Shown here piece after piece: positions 14,574-23,429 of a stretch of 64,000 nt of DNA. The notes below the pieces were generated by a model. The model was not told the origin of the DNA. It was given only the letters and a program-made list of their open reading frames with translations, and ran no database searches. The DNA is from T3Sed10-241 sp036751905 (lineage in GTDB: Bacteria; Bacteroidota; Bacteroidia; Flavobacteriales_D; Cryomorphaceae). Within the stretch, counting starts at the first letter, position 1; the number at the start of each line of letters is the position of its first letter. The DNA is taken from the NCBI GenBank assembly GCA_036751905.1, contig DAIOTP010000002.1, positions 8,383-72,382 of the forward strand. The letters run 5' to 3'. A program made the position numbers and the translations under genes.

Positions 14574-15487
14574 GCAAGCACGTTCTTATTACCGGAGTGG
14601 CAGGTTTTATAGGCAGCAATCTGCTCGATTACCTGATGGACAACACCGACTGGCGCATCACAGGAATAGACAACCTGAGCACCGGACGCCGCGCCAATGT
14701 GGAGCAGCACCTGGGCCATAAGCGCTTCACATTTGCGGAAGCAAGCCTCTTTGGCCTTGAAAGCCTGAAACCTTACGAGGTGGTGTTTCACCTGGCAGCT
14801 TTGCCCCGTATACAGCCAAGTTTTGAGCTGGTCAATGAGCACATCCGTGAAAATTTGATGGCATCCATGCACCTGCTGGAGCTCATGGTCAAAGAGGGGC
14901 ACTATCCGCGCCTCGTGAACAGCTCATCGAGCGCCATATACGGCACCCCCAGCCAAATACCCACCCCCGAGGATGAGCCTGTGGATTGCCTCAGCCCCTA
15001 TGCATTTCAGAAGTACGAAACCGAAAAATACTTCAGCTTGCTCGAAACCCGGTACCCCCTTGATTATGTGCACCTGCGCTACTTCAACCCCTACGGTCCG
15101 CGCAGTTTCAATCCCGAAAACCGCTTCAATGCCTACAGCAGCGTAATCGGCATATTCCTGAACCAACACAAGGAAGGCTTGCCGCTGCAAGTGACTGGCG
15201 ATGGGCTTCAACAGCGCGATTTTGTGCATGTGCGCGACCTTGCACGCGCCAATTATATGGCCGCTGTGCACCCCGCGAAGCTCAATACCGCCTTCAACAT
15301 AGGCCACTCGGGCACCCTGAGTATTTTGGAGCTGGCACGCAAAATTTCAGAAAACATTACCTTCATCCCCAAACGCGAAGGTGAAGCAGCCATCACCTAT
15401 GCCAATGTGGACAAGGCCAGGCAGCTGCTTGGCTGGGAGCCGCAAGAGCAACTCGATCTTTACCTTCACGCCGTTTTAAACTCATGA
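14570..15487 (+). CDS. NAD-dependent nucleotide-sugar epimerase/dehydratase (extended SDR)
   Basis: A 305-residue Rossmann enzyme: glycine motif G9-V-A-G12-F-I-G15, a Ser-rich strand NSSSSAIYG, and catalytic Y144-x3-K148. HLRYFNPYGPR and QRDFVHVRDLA are typical of UDP-glucose 4-epimerase-like proteins. In this operon it may modify the activated heptose or make another sugar donor; the exact substrate cannot be read. Overlaps the isomerase gene by ATGA. Confidence 0.85.
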   Translation: MSKHVLITGVAGFIGSNLLDYLMDNTDWRITGIDNLSTGRRANVEQHLGHKRFTFAEASLFGLESLKPYEVVFHLAALPRIQPSFELVNEHIRENLMASMHLLELMVKEGHYPRLVNSSSSAIYGTPSQIPTPEDEPVDCLSPYAFQKYETEKYFSLLETRYPLDYVHLRYFNPYGPRSFNPENRFNAYSSVIGIFLNQHKEGLPLQVTGDGLQQRDFVHVRDLARANYMAAVHPAKLNTAFNIGHSGTLSILELARKISENITFIPKREGEAAITYANVDKARQLLGWEPQEQLDLYLHAVLNS

Positions 15488-15493
15488 GAGCAT

Positions 15494-16171
15494 ATGCTGA
15501 CAAAATTCCGGCTCAAGCTGGCCTTCAACCGACTGCAACGCGACATTCAAGCAATTGAAGAGGATGCGACAGCTGATGATTTGCTGAACTTCCTGTATGC
15601 TGATGCAGGCTCCCTGATTACCCCGTGGCAATTTCGCGAAGAGCTCAGCGGCCTCGTGCAGGCACTCAGCGACCTGAAGCCGAAAAATGCCCTCGAAATA
15701 GGCACAGCCAATGGAGGCACACTCTTCCTGCTGTGCCGCCTCGCCCACCACAAAGCGAACTTGATGAGCATCGACCTGCCGGAGGGCCCCTTCGGGGGTG
15801 GTTATCCCGAATGGAAAACCGAACTCTATCAAAGTTTTGCCAAACCCAAGCAAAATCTGCAATTGCTCCGCGCTGACTCGCATCAGGAGAAGACTTTGAG
15901 GGATACCCAACTTTTTTTCGGTGAAAAGCAGCTCGACTTCCTTTTTATTGACGGTGACCATACCTATGAAGGGGTAAAGCAAGATTATGAAATGTATGCA
16001 CCCATGGTGCGCAAAGGTGGAATAATCGCATTTCACGACATTGTGGAACACCGCGGCTCGGCCTGCAAAGTGGACCAATTTTGGCACGAAGTAAAGCAAG
16101 GCTATACGCACAAAGAATTCGTGAACAGCTGGGATCAGGGCCATTATGGCATAGGCCTGCTTTACAATTGA
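15494..16171 (+). CDS. Class I SAM-dependent methyltransferase (CmcI-like)
   Basis: A 225-residue protein. ALEIGTANGGTLFLLCRLA (about residues 65-83) is the SAM-binding motif I, MSIDLPEGPFGGGY follows strand 2, and DFLFIDGDHTYEGVKQDYEMY with GGIIAFHDIVEH matches the CmcI/rhamnosyl-O-methyltransferase group. It likely methylates a sugar in the glycan made by this operon. Starts 6 bases after the epimerase stop. Confidence 0.78.
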   Translation: MLTKFRLKLAFNRLQRDIQAIEEDATADDLLNFLYADAGSLITPWQFREELSGLVQALSDLKPKNALEIGTANGGTLFLLCRLAHHKANLMSIDLPEGPFGGGYPEWKTELYQSFAKPKQNLQLLRADSHQEKTLRDTQLFFGEKQLDFLFIDGDHTYEGVKQDYEMYAPMVRKGGIIAFHDIVEHRGSACKVDQFWHEVKQGYTHKEFVNSWDQGHYGIGLLYN

Positions 16172-16175
16172 GCCC

Positions 16176-16604
16176 ATGGTGCGCGGATTTGCATGCGGTG
16201 TATTCGACCTGTACCATCCCGGCCACGTGCTGATGCTGGAGGAGTGCCGCCGGCATTGCGATCACCTCAGCATCGCCATCAACCGGGGCAGCAGCTTTGA
16301 TGAGCGCATCAATCCCAACAAGCGCCCCCCTTTTTTTAGTGCGGAGGAGCGGGCTATGGTGCTGCGCTCTGTGCGCTTCGTGGACGAGGTTATTTTTTAC
16401 GAAAGTGAAGCTGAGCTTACCGAACTGATGTCGACCGGAGGCTATGGTGTGCGCTTTCTCGGCGAAGATTACCGCGGCAAGCCCATTACTGCTCCCGAGG
16501 CCATTCCACACATCCATTACATAGACCGCAGCCACGGTTATAGCACGAGTGCTGTGCTGGAGCGTGTTGCGGCCCGCTTGCGCATGGAGGGCCATGGCAG
16601 CTGA
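16176..16604 (+). CDS. HxGH nucleotidyltransferase (HldE C-domain/TagD-like)
   Basis: A 142-residue cytidylyltransferase-fold protein. The N-terminal motif GVFDLYHPGH (H14, H17) is the nucleotide-binding HxGH, and RSHGYSTSAVLER near 128 corresponds to the ISTS motif of the family. Size fits a stand-alone sugar-1-phosphate adenylyl/cytidylyltransferase. With the PfkB kinase and SIS isomerase in the same operon, it would complete a split HldE-type pathway to an NDP-heptose. Which nucleotide it uses cannot be told. Confidence 0.82.
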   Translation: MVRGFACGVFDLYHPGHVLMLEECRRHCDHLSIAINRGSSFDERINPNKRPPFFSAEERAMVLRSVRFVDEVIFYESEAELTELMSTGGYGVRFLGEDYRGKPITAPEAIPHIHYIDRSHGYSTSAVLERVAARLRMEGHGS

Positions 16605-17826
16605 GGCGTTGCGCGTGCTCATTGCTGTGCAGCGCTTCCCGCCGCATGAAGGCATTGGGGCACGGCGCTGGGCCAAAATGGCCAAGTACCTGACCCGTGC
16701 GGGGGCAGAGGTTTCTGTGCTCAGCGCCAACCTGCCCCCCGGAAGCAGTCCATGGATGGTCGATGTGCATGGCATTGCCCAACACCATTACCACCACCAC
16801 TACCCTGCTGCCCTAGAGGGGAACCCTCGCAGCTTTCCGCAAAAAATAGCCTATCGCCTGGCGCTTGCAAGCACCCGCCTCCAGAAGCCCGGCAATCCTT
16901 ATGACAGGGCCATTTTTGACCGGGAGTCATTTCAGGAAGCACTTGCAAAATGCATCCGCGATTTCGGGCCCGATGTCCTTGTGGTATCAGGTGCGCCATT
17001 TATGCTCCTGCACCATGCCGCCGCCCTCAAGCCAAATTTTTCGGATTTGCCCTTTATTGCTGATTTTCGCGATCCATGGAATGCAGGTCAGCACTACGGG
17101 TACCACTTGCTCAAAGGAGCGCGCCGTGCTTTTGAGCATAAAGCCGAAGAGGAGGTGCTGCAAAGCTTCGACCTTGTATGTACTCCGTGGCCATCGCTGC
17201 TTCAATACTGGGAGCAAGTTCATCCCGCATTTTCCCATAAGTACTTCCACCTTCCGCATGGCTATGATCCTGATGATGTGGGGCAGCCCAAAGCATTGGC
17301 AGCCAATCCTGCCCAGCCGCCTACTTTGGTTTATGGAGGCACCATTTACAAGGAAATGCTTCCACTCCTGCCCATTTTGCAGCAGCTGGCCCACGAGGGC
17401 AGGGCCCATTTTCACTTCTACAGCGATGATGAGGAGGACTTCCTGCGCCCGTTTACCGGAAAGGGCTTTGCGCTCCATGCCCCGCTTCCCGGTCCACAGT
17501 TCTTCGAAGCTGCGAAGCGCTCAGACCTTTGGCTTTTCCCCATCCCCGACAAAGCCCGCGACGGCATGCCTACCAAAGTGTTCGAATATGCCGCGGCCGG
17601 TATGCCTATCCTCGCCACTGGGGCACCGGGGGAGCTCTCGGCCTACATTGGCAGCAAGGGGTTGGGCCACTATGCTCCACCCGATTTGCTCCTCAGCAAT
17701 TGGGAGGAAATGGTACTTTTGGCCCTCGAAGCCCGAATAGCGCCCCATTTGCTCAGCCCTTACAGCTGCACTGCGGTGTGTTCGGATTTTGTACAACGCA
17801 TCACCACACGACGCAGCAAGGCATGA
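16594..17826 (+). CDS. Glycosyltransferase, GT4-like
   Basis: A 410-residue GT-B protein. The N-terminus (LIAVQRFPPHEGIGARRWAKM) is the acceptor domain start, and MPTKVFEYAAAGMPILATG at about 326-344 holds the E-x7-type donor-binding motif of GT4. The ATG at 16594 overlaps the previous gene by 11 bases; an upstream in-frame extension lies within that gene and lacks conserved sequence. Transfers a sugar to a lipid-linked glycan, by context. Confidence 0.8.
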   Translation: MAAEALRVLIAVQRFPPHEGIGARRWAKMAKYLTRAGAEVSVLSANLPPGSSPWMVDVHGIAQHHYHHHYPAALEGNPRSFPQKIAYRLALASTRLQKPGNPYDRAIFDRESFQEALAKCIRDFGPDVLVVSGAPFMLLHHAAALKPNFSDLPFIADFRDPWNAGQHYGYHLLKGARRAFEHKAEEEVLQSFDLVCTPWPSLLQYWEQVHPAFSHKYFHLPHGYDPDDVGQPKALAANPAQPPTLVYGGTIYKEMLPLLPILQQLAHEGRAHFHFYSDDEEDFLRPFTGKGFALHAPLPGPQFFEAAKRSDLWLFPIPDKARDGMPTKVFEYAAAGMPILATGAPGELSAYIGSKGLGHYAPPDLLLSNWEEMVLLALEARIAPHLLSPYSCTAVCSDFVQRITTRRSKA

Positions 17827-18944
17827 CACAAGGCAAGGCGCTTAAAGTGCATATAGTGATAGGCACACGGCCTAATTTCATCAAGGTAACGCAGTTCAGA
17901 AAGGTGGCGCAGGCACAGTTTCCGCGGCTATCGCTCAAGCTTATCCATACCGGGCAGCACTATGACAGCCAAATGGCCGAAGTGTTTTTTCAGCAATTTG
18001 GTTTGGCACCCGATGTTTTTCTCAACGTAGGCGCCGGTAGCCCTGCGGTACAGGTGGCCCTCTGCATAGAGCGCCTTGCGCAACAATTTGCAGCTGAGCG
18101 CCCCGACCTTGTGATGGTGGTAGGCGATGTGAACAGCACCCTGGCCGGGGCCATAGCTGCCAACAAATGCGGCATACCCCTGGCCCACCTCGAGAGTGGC
18201 CTGCGCAGCCGCGACACCGGCATGCCTGAGGAGCACAACCGCCGAGTAGCCGACCTGCTCAGCACCCTGCACTTCATTACCGAAGACAGTGGATTGGCCA
18301 ACCTCCGTGCTGAGGGAGCGCCTGAGCAGGGTCTAGCCTTCGTAGGCAACACCATGATTGATACCCTTGTGGCCTATGGGCCGCAGATTGCCCAATCAAC
18401 CGTGCAGGCTGACCTTGGCTTGCAAGAAGGCAGCTACGTGCTGGCGACTTTGCACCGCCCCAGCAATGTGGACCACCGCGAAGGACTGGAGCTGGTGCTC
18501 GACGTCTTTGCCCGATTGAGCGAGCAGTGGCGCATGGTATTTCCGGTGCACCCGCGCACCGCAGCCCGTATGGAACAATTTGGCATCAGGAAGGCTTTCG
18601 ATGCTTTGCCCGGCATGGTGTTTTGCCCCCCACAAGGGTATTTCGATTTTCAAAAACTCATTGCCGGCAGCGCCTTTGTGCTTACCGACAGCGGTGGCAT
18701 ACAGGAGGAAAGCACCTACCTGCGCAAGCCCTGCCTCACCCTGAGACCCAATACCGAGCGGCCAGTCACGGTAGAAATTGGAAGCAATACCCTGCTCGAT
18801 TTCAACGTGGACTCCATAGCCGCAACAGCCGATACCATAGCCGAAGGCAGCTACAAGCGTGGTAAAGTACCCGCCCTTTGGGATGGCCACGCCACCCAAC
18901 GCGTGTTGCAGCGCATCGACACCTACTTTGAGCAAGGCTACTGA
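17823..18944 (+). CDS. wecB: UDP-N-acetylglucosamine 2-epimerase (WecB-like)
   Basis: A 373-residue non-hydrolysing epimerase. IVIGTRPNFIKV at the N-terminus, THTG-like IHTGQHYDSQM, VVGDVNSTLAGA, HLESGLRSRD and the C-terminal TDSGGIQEES with RPNTERPVT are all diagnostic. It converts UDP-GlcNAc to UDP-ManNAc for glycan synthesis. The start is the ATG overlapping the GT4 stop (ATGA); the frame stays open almost 300 bases upstream but only as the shadow of the preceding gene. Confidence 0.95.
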   Translation: MTQGKALKVHIVIGTRPNFIKVTQFRKVAQAQFPRLSLKLIHTGQHYDSQMAEVFFQQFGLAPDVFLNVGAGSPAVQVALCIERLAQQFAAERPDLVMVVGDVNSTLAGAIAANKCGIPLAHLESGLRSRDTGMPEEHNRRVADLLSTLHFITEDSGLANLRAEGAPEQGLAFVGNTMIDTLVAYGPQIAQSTVQADLGLQEGSYVLATLHRPSNVDHREGLELVLDVFARLSEQWRMVFPVHPRTAARMEQFGIRKAFDALPGMVFCPPQGYFDFQKLIAGSAFVLTDSGGIQEESTYLRKPCLTLRPNTERPVTVEIGSNTLLDFNVDSIAATADTIAEGSYKRGKVPALWDGHATQRVLQRIDTYFEQGY

Positions 18945-20134
18945 TGAAGCTCCTTTATTATTCAGCCCATCCCCATCTCAGCATGGAAGCCAGCACGGGC
19001 TATGGCACGCACATGCGCGAAATGGTGGCTGCTTTCCGCAAAAGCGGTGTGGAGGTGAAAACCCTGGTAGCCGGTGACATGCATCAGCGGGCCAAGTTTG
19101 AATCGGCTGGGGGAAAAAAGCGGCCCTTTATGAAGTACCTCCGCCGCCTGCGCAGCATGGTGCCGGGCTTGGTGTGGGAAAGCCTCAAAGACTTGAACCT
19201 GTTGCGCTTTGACCGCAGCATGGAGCGCCACCTCGATGCTGCCATCACTGCATTTCAACCCGACGTGGTGTATGAGCGCATTGCTTATTTGCAAAATTCC
19301 GGTTTGCGCATGGCCAAGCGGCACAAGGTGCGCCACATTGCTGAAATCAACGCTCCCTATCCCGAGGAGCGGAGCTATTTTTCCGGAAGGAGCCTGCTGA
19401 TCGATGCTGCGCGTACCAACCTGAGGCAAACCATCATTGAAAGTGCGCACCTCATAGCGGTGAGTTCTGCGCTCAAGGATTATTTCGTGGGCATAGCGCA
19501 AGAGGCAGACAGTAAAACGCTTGTGCTACCCAATGCTGTGAATCCTACCAGCGTAAGCCACAATGCTGAACGCCTCCGTGCACTGCGGGAGCAACTGTGC
19601 CTGGGCGATGCCCTGATCTTTGGCTTCGTAGGCAGTATATTTCCCTACCACGGTGTGGATGTGCTGATTGAAGCTTTCACAAAATTGCCCAAGGCGCCAA
19701 AGTCCAAATTGCTCATTGTGGGCGATGGCGCCTCCCTTCCCGAGCTCAAAGCCCTTGCCCGCAGCCATGGAATCTTGGGCGATGTAGTTTTTACCGGAAG
19801 TGTACCCCACCGCGATGTGTATATTTACATCGAATTGATGGATGTATGCTGCATGGCGCGTAGCAATTGGTACGGATCGCCGGTGAAAATTTTTGAATAC
19901 GGACTTTTGAAAAAACCTGTGATTGCCCCCAACGTGGCCCCCGTGCGCGATGTGATGGATGATGCCACTGGCATACTTGTGAGCCCTGATAATGAGGCTG
20001 TAGCCCATGCCATGTACACCCTTATGGGCGATGAATCCCTGCGGCTGGCCCTTGCCGAAGCATGGCACCACCGTGTTCTCACCCGGCATACCTGGGAGGC
20101 TTCCGCCAAAAAAGTAATCGACCTATGCACATAG
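18944..20134 (+). CDS. Glycosyltransferase, GT4 family
   Basis: A 396-residue GT-B enzyme. The N-terminal nucleotide-fold begins MKLLYYSAHPHLSMEASTG; the C-terminal half has LIFGFVGSIFPYHGVDVLIEAF, LLIVGDGASLPELKAL and the donor motif GSPVKIFEYGLLKKPVIAPN. Starts with TGATG overlap to wecB. Likely adds one residue of the repeat unit or core made by the operon. Confidence 0.88.
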   Translation: MKLLYYSAHPHLSMEASTGYGTHMREMVAAFRKSGVEVKTLVAGDMHQRAKFESAGGKKRPFMKYLRRLRSMVPGLVWESLKDLNLLRFDRSMERHLDAAITAFQPDVVYERIAYLQNSGLRMAKRHKVRHIAEINAPYPEERSYFSGRSLLIDAARTNLRQTIIESAHLIAVSSALKDYFVGIAQEADSKTLVLPNAVNPTSVSHNAERLRALREQLCLGDALIFGFVGSIFPYHGVDVLIEAFTKLPKAPKSKLLIVGDGASLPELKALARSHGILGDVVFTGSVPHRDVYIYIELMDVCCMARSNWYGSPVKIFEYGLLKKPVIAPNVAPVRDVMDDATGILVSPDNEAVAHAMYTLMGDESLRLALAEAWHHRVLTRHTWEASAKKVIDLCT

Positions 20135-21279
20135 CATTGCTCACCGACGGCATCACCCCTTATGTAACCGGGGGTATGCAACGCCACAGCTACCATCTGG
20201 CCCGGCACTTGCTCGGGCTTGGGGTGCAGCTTACGTTGGTGCACTGTGTGTACAATGGCCAACACCTGCCGGACGAAGATGAGGTAGCGCTTGCCCTTGG
20301 TGCTGAGCCCGGTAAGCTGCGCGTGCTTGGCTTTCATTTCCCGAAAGGCAACAGGTTGCCAGGGCACTACCTGCGGCAGAGTTACCGCTACAGCTGCAAT
20401 GTATATGAGGCCTTGAATGAGGAGTGGATCAAATTCGACTTTGTGTATGCCAAAGGCTATACCGCATGGTGCCTCCTGGAGCACCGCAAGTCAGGGGAAC
20501 ATACGGCGCCGGTGGGGGTGAAATTTCACGGCTACGAGATGTTTCAAAAAACCGGCGACCTGAAGGAAAAGCTCATTCAGTTTATGCTTCGTCCGCCTGT
20601 GGTGTTTATGTGCCGCAATGCGCAGGCCGTGTTCTCGTACGGGGGTGATATTACTGAAATCATATCGCAAATGGGTGTGGAGCGCAGCCGCATCGTTGAA
20701 ATACCCTCGGGCATCGATGATGCATGGATTGCAGCGGCTCCGCTTCCGCAAATTGGGCCGCGGCGCTTGCTCTTCATAGGCCGCAACGAACGCCGCAAGG
20801 GCATCGATGAGTTGCTGCGTTGCGCTGACCTTATTGAGCGCGGAGGCGCCGAACTTCACTGGATTGGCCCCTTGCCTGAGGCAAAAAGATTACAGGTCCA
20901 GAATTCACATTACCACGGCGAGGTAACCGACCCGGAAAAACTTCGCGCGCTCATTGATCAGTGTCAGGTGCTTGTGGCTCCCAGCCATTCAGAGGGCATG
21001 CCTAACGTAATTCTGGAAGCCATGGCCCGGGGACTTGCGGTGATTGCCACCGATGTGGGAGCCGTATCCAAGCTGGTAGCTGAGGACAATGGTAAGCTCA
21101 TTGCGCCCCTCAGCAATAAACAGTTGCGTGCAGCACTTACGGAAATGATGCATTTGCCCAGTCCTGCCCTCGACATCATGCGGATGCGCTCCATTGAAAA
21201 GGTGCGGAATGGATTCAGGTGGAGTAACATCGCCCAGCAAACCCTGGCTTCCATAGCACGCATCACCCATAAAAAGTAG
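20125..21279 (+). CDS. Glycosyltransferase, GT4 family; last gene of glycan operon
   Basis: A 384-residue GT-B enzyme with glycine-rich acceptor loop TPYVTGGMQRHSYHLARHL, RRLLFIGRNERRKGIDELL, and donor-binding E-x7-E in SEGMPNVILEAMARGLAVIA. I use the ATG at 20125, 10 bases inside the previous gene; the frame extends upstream only over that gene. No terminator hairpin is evident after it. Confidence 0.88.
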   Translation: MHIALLTDGITPYVTGGMQRHSYHLARHLLGLGVQLTLVHCVYNGQHLPDEDEVALALGAEPGKLRVLGFHFPKGNRLPGHYLRQSYRYSCNVYEALNEEWIKFDFVYAKGYTAWCLLEHRKSGEHTAPVGVKFHGYEMFQKTGDLKEKLIQFMLRPPVVFMCRNAQAVFSYGGDITEIISQMGVERSRIVEIPSGIDDAWIAAAPLPQIGPRRLLFIGRNERRKGIDELLRCADLIERGGAELHWIGPLPEAKRLQVQNSHYHGEVTDPEKLRALIDQCQVLVAPSHSEGMPNVILEAMARGLAVIATDVGAVSKLVAEDNGKLIAPLSNKQLRAALTEMMHLPSPALDIMRMRSIEKVRNGFRWSNIAQQTLASIARITHKK

Positions 21280-21642
21280 GAGGAGCAGTATTGCGCACGC
21301 CGCGCAGCTTGTAGCCTGAAACCTGTCATCACCGTTACCATAACGCTGTCATTCCCCTACGTCAATCCTTTTACGCAGATTTCACACTGCTTATGAGGAG
21401 GCTGACTCCAGGGCAACAATATAAACGACCAAGGCGCATTCGACCCCAAATGAGACTTTAACAAAGCCAAACCACTCACTTGCGTACCCAAAGCGTCATT
21501 TGAATCGCCTCTGCTTCTGTTAAATTCCACTGCGCCTGTCCTGCATCCGTACTGCTACGGATATGAAAATCCGCAATCCACGGTATTTCCAAAGTGATTA
21601 TACCCCCGTAGTTTCGTGCTGTAACAATTTACTATCAGCACA
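21280..21642. other. Intergenic region, 363 bases, no gene seen
   Basis: No convincing coding frame, repeat or RNA structure. Near the right end TAGTTTCG (21609-21616), one mismatch from TAnnTTTG, may be the -7 box for the secreted-protein gene starting at 21643. Confidence 0.6.
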
Positions 21643-22683
21643 ATGAAAAGATTCTCACTGCTCACATTGCTTTTGATTTTTTTCGCATCGACGGATGGCT
21701 CCGCCCAGCTCGTGGAAGAGAAGAATTACAGAATTGAAAAATTCAACAACGGCAAGCAAGGCCAGAAATCACCCAAGCGGGTGTACATTCAAAGCTTTAA
21801 AATCTTGTTTGAAGTATTTGAGGAAGCAACCGCACAAACTGCCGGAAGTAAGAGCAACCTGGGCGGCCAAACCACATTTACCTCTGCCACCAAGACGCGT
21901 ATGGGGGTTCAAATCAAAGGAGTTGATATTCCCGATTTTCAGAAAATTGTGGATGATGCCTACGCCAAATTTGTGGCCGACTTAAGGAGCCAGGGCTATG
22001 AAATCGTTTCACCTGAGGAGGTCGCCACCACAGAATTCTATTCGGGATACATCCGCAAGTCAGGAGGAGAACCTTCCCTGTCACAGTTTGCTGGACATGT
22101 GATGGTAACTCCCACGGGTTACGAATATTTTGTAAAGCGTGAAACCAAAAAAGGCAAAGAAAAAGGCACCTTCACCGATGGCACCGGAAAGCTTTCGAAG
22201 GAACTTGGTGACGTATTTATTGCGGATATAAATTTCGTATTTCCATTCATTCAGCTTGACATCACAGAGTCTAACTTGCTCAATGTTTCGGCTGTGAAAG
22301 GCAAGGTAGACTATCACCTCGCCAGTATGACAATGGATCTAAAATCGTTTGTTCCCATCGAATATCCTTCGGGGGTGAAATTCCAGGCGGGATGGAAAAT
22401 TAGTGCCCCAACCTTTATCTCTCAAACCGGTCTTAAAAAGCATGTTTACCCAGCCGAAGAAGTATTTGCGGATAAGAAATTTAGGGAAATGACCGTTGCC
22501 GCCAGAGAGTCCTTCAGCAATGCGGCCTATCCGAGGGTAGTAATGACGAGTGGGAATGTAACAGCCGAAGCTACTCATTTTGCCGAGTGCAATCATGAGG
22601 CCTATGTGCGCTTTGCAAAAGCTGTGGTAGAGGAAGTATTGGATGCGGGTATCCAGAATTTTAACGCACTGACCAACAAGTAG
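21643..22683 (+). CDS. Secreted protein of unknown function
   Basis: A 346-residue protein with a clear Sec signal peptide (residues 1-22, cleavage after GSA). The mature part has no Cys-rich, metal or catalytic motif I recognise; it alternates charged and hydrophobic strands, and a segment PKRVYIQSFKILFEVFEEAT suggests an alpha/beta domain. A single gene, bounded by a hairpin terminator downstream. Not recognised as a known family. Confidence 0.75.
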   Translation: MKRFSLLTLLLIFFASTDGSAQLVEEKNYRIEKFNNGKQGQKSPKRVYIQSFKILFEVFEEATAQTAGSKSNLGGQTTFTSATKTRMGVQIKGVDIPDFQKIVDDAYAKFVADLRSQGYEIVSPEEVATTEFYSGYIRKSGGEPSLSQFAGHVMVTPTGYEYFVKRETKKGKEKGTFTDGTGKLSKELGDVFIADINFVFPFIQLDITESNLLNVSAVKGKVDYHLASMTMDLKSFVPIEYPSGVKFQAGWKISAPTFISQTGLKKHVYPAEEVFADKKFREMTVAARESFSNAAYPRVVMTSGNVTAEATHFAECNHEAYVRFAKAVVEEVLDAGIQNFNALTNK

Positions 22684-22721
22684 TACAGGAACAACTGAGC
22701 AATCAATAACCAGATCGATAA

Positions 22722-22757
22722 GAAAGGGGATGAACACTGTGTTTGTTCCCTTTTTTG
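22722..22757. terminator. Hairpin terminator between convergent genes
   Basis: GAACA (22732-22736) pairs with TGTTC (22744-22748), extended by GGG/CCC and AAA/TTT arms with a small bulge, then TTTTTT. It can serve the secreted-protein gene on the plus strand and, through the A-run upstream, the response regulator on the minus strand. Confidence 0.6.
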
Positions 22758-22778
22758 ATGTGCCACGCATGGCAATCT

Positions 22779-23414
22779 CTAAATCAAACCCTCGCCGTAG
22801 GCAAACTTCATAAGCCCCACGATGCTTTGGGTTTTTGTCTTTCTGAAAATATTCTTGCGGTGGGTCTCCACAGTGCGTTCAGATATATAGAGCTGCTCGG
22901 CTATTTCCTTATTTGAGAGTTCTTCGGCGATGAGCCGCAATATTTCGTGCTCCCTTGGGGTGAGTAAGGGGGTGTCGGTTTCGCTGTTGAGTATCTCAAG
23001 CAGTTTGACGTTAACCTTGTTGCTGAGGTACACATTGCCGGCCCTCACAGCAGCCACTGCTTCCAGCAAGTCATTGTGGGTATCGGTTTTGAGTACATAT
23101 CCTTTTACCCCTTCGCGCAAGAGCGATTTGATCACCCCTGCCTCCTCGTGCATGCTGAGCACGATGATTTTGAGATCGGGCAAGGTATTGCGTAGCGCTC
23201 GAATCAACTCTAAGCCGCTCATTTCGGGCATGTGGTAATCCGTAATCAGAAGTTCCGGTTTGATCTCTGCCATTTCCCTGAGTGCCTGCACGGCATTGGA
23301 GGAAGATCCGACCAGTTCAATTTTTGGGTCAGTTGACAATATGCCCTTGATTCCATGCAGCATCATGGTGTGGTCGTCAACGAGATAAGTTTTTATTTTA
23401 CTTTCTTTTTGCAT
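22779..23414 (-). CDS. NarL/LuxR-type response regulator
   Basis: A 211-residue two-domain regulator. The receiver (residues 7-125) has acidic pair D13-D14, phospho-acceptor D59 in LLITDYHMPEMSG, and the Lys in GYVLKTD. The C-terminal LuxR helix-turn-helix (about 150-205) includes LTPREHEILRLIAEELSNKEIA and SERTVETHRKNI. It lies 15 bases after the histidine kinase gene, its evident partner. Confidence 0.95.
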   Translation of the reverse strand: MQKESKIKTYLVDDHTMMLHGIKGILSTDPKIELVGSSSNAVQALREMAEIKPELLITDYHMPEMSGLELIRALRNTLPDLKIIVLSMHEEAGVIKSLLREGVKGYVLKTDTHNDLLEAVAAVRAGNVYLSNKVNVKLLEILNSETDTPLLTPREHEILRLIAEELSNKEIAEQLYISERTVETHRKNIFRKTKTQSIVGLMKFAYGEGLI

Positions 23415-23429
23415 GTGTGAATGCCGCGT

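Noticed and set aside
17529..17822. 98-residue N-terminal extension of WecB
   Set aside because: It reads the preceding glycosyltransferase gene in another frame; the conserved epimerase start follows the ATG at 17823.
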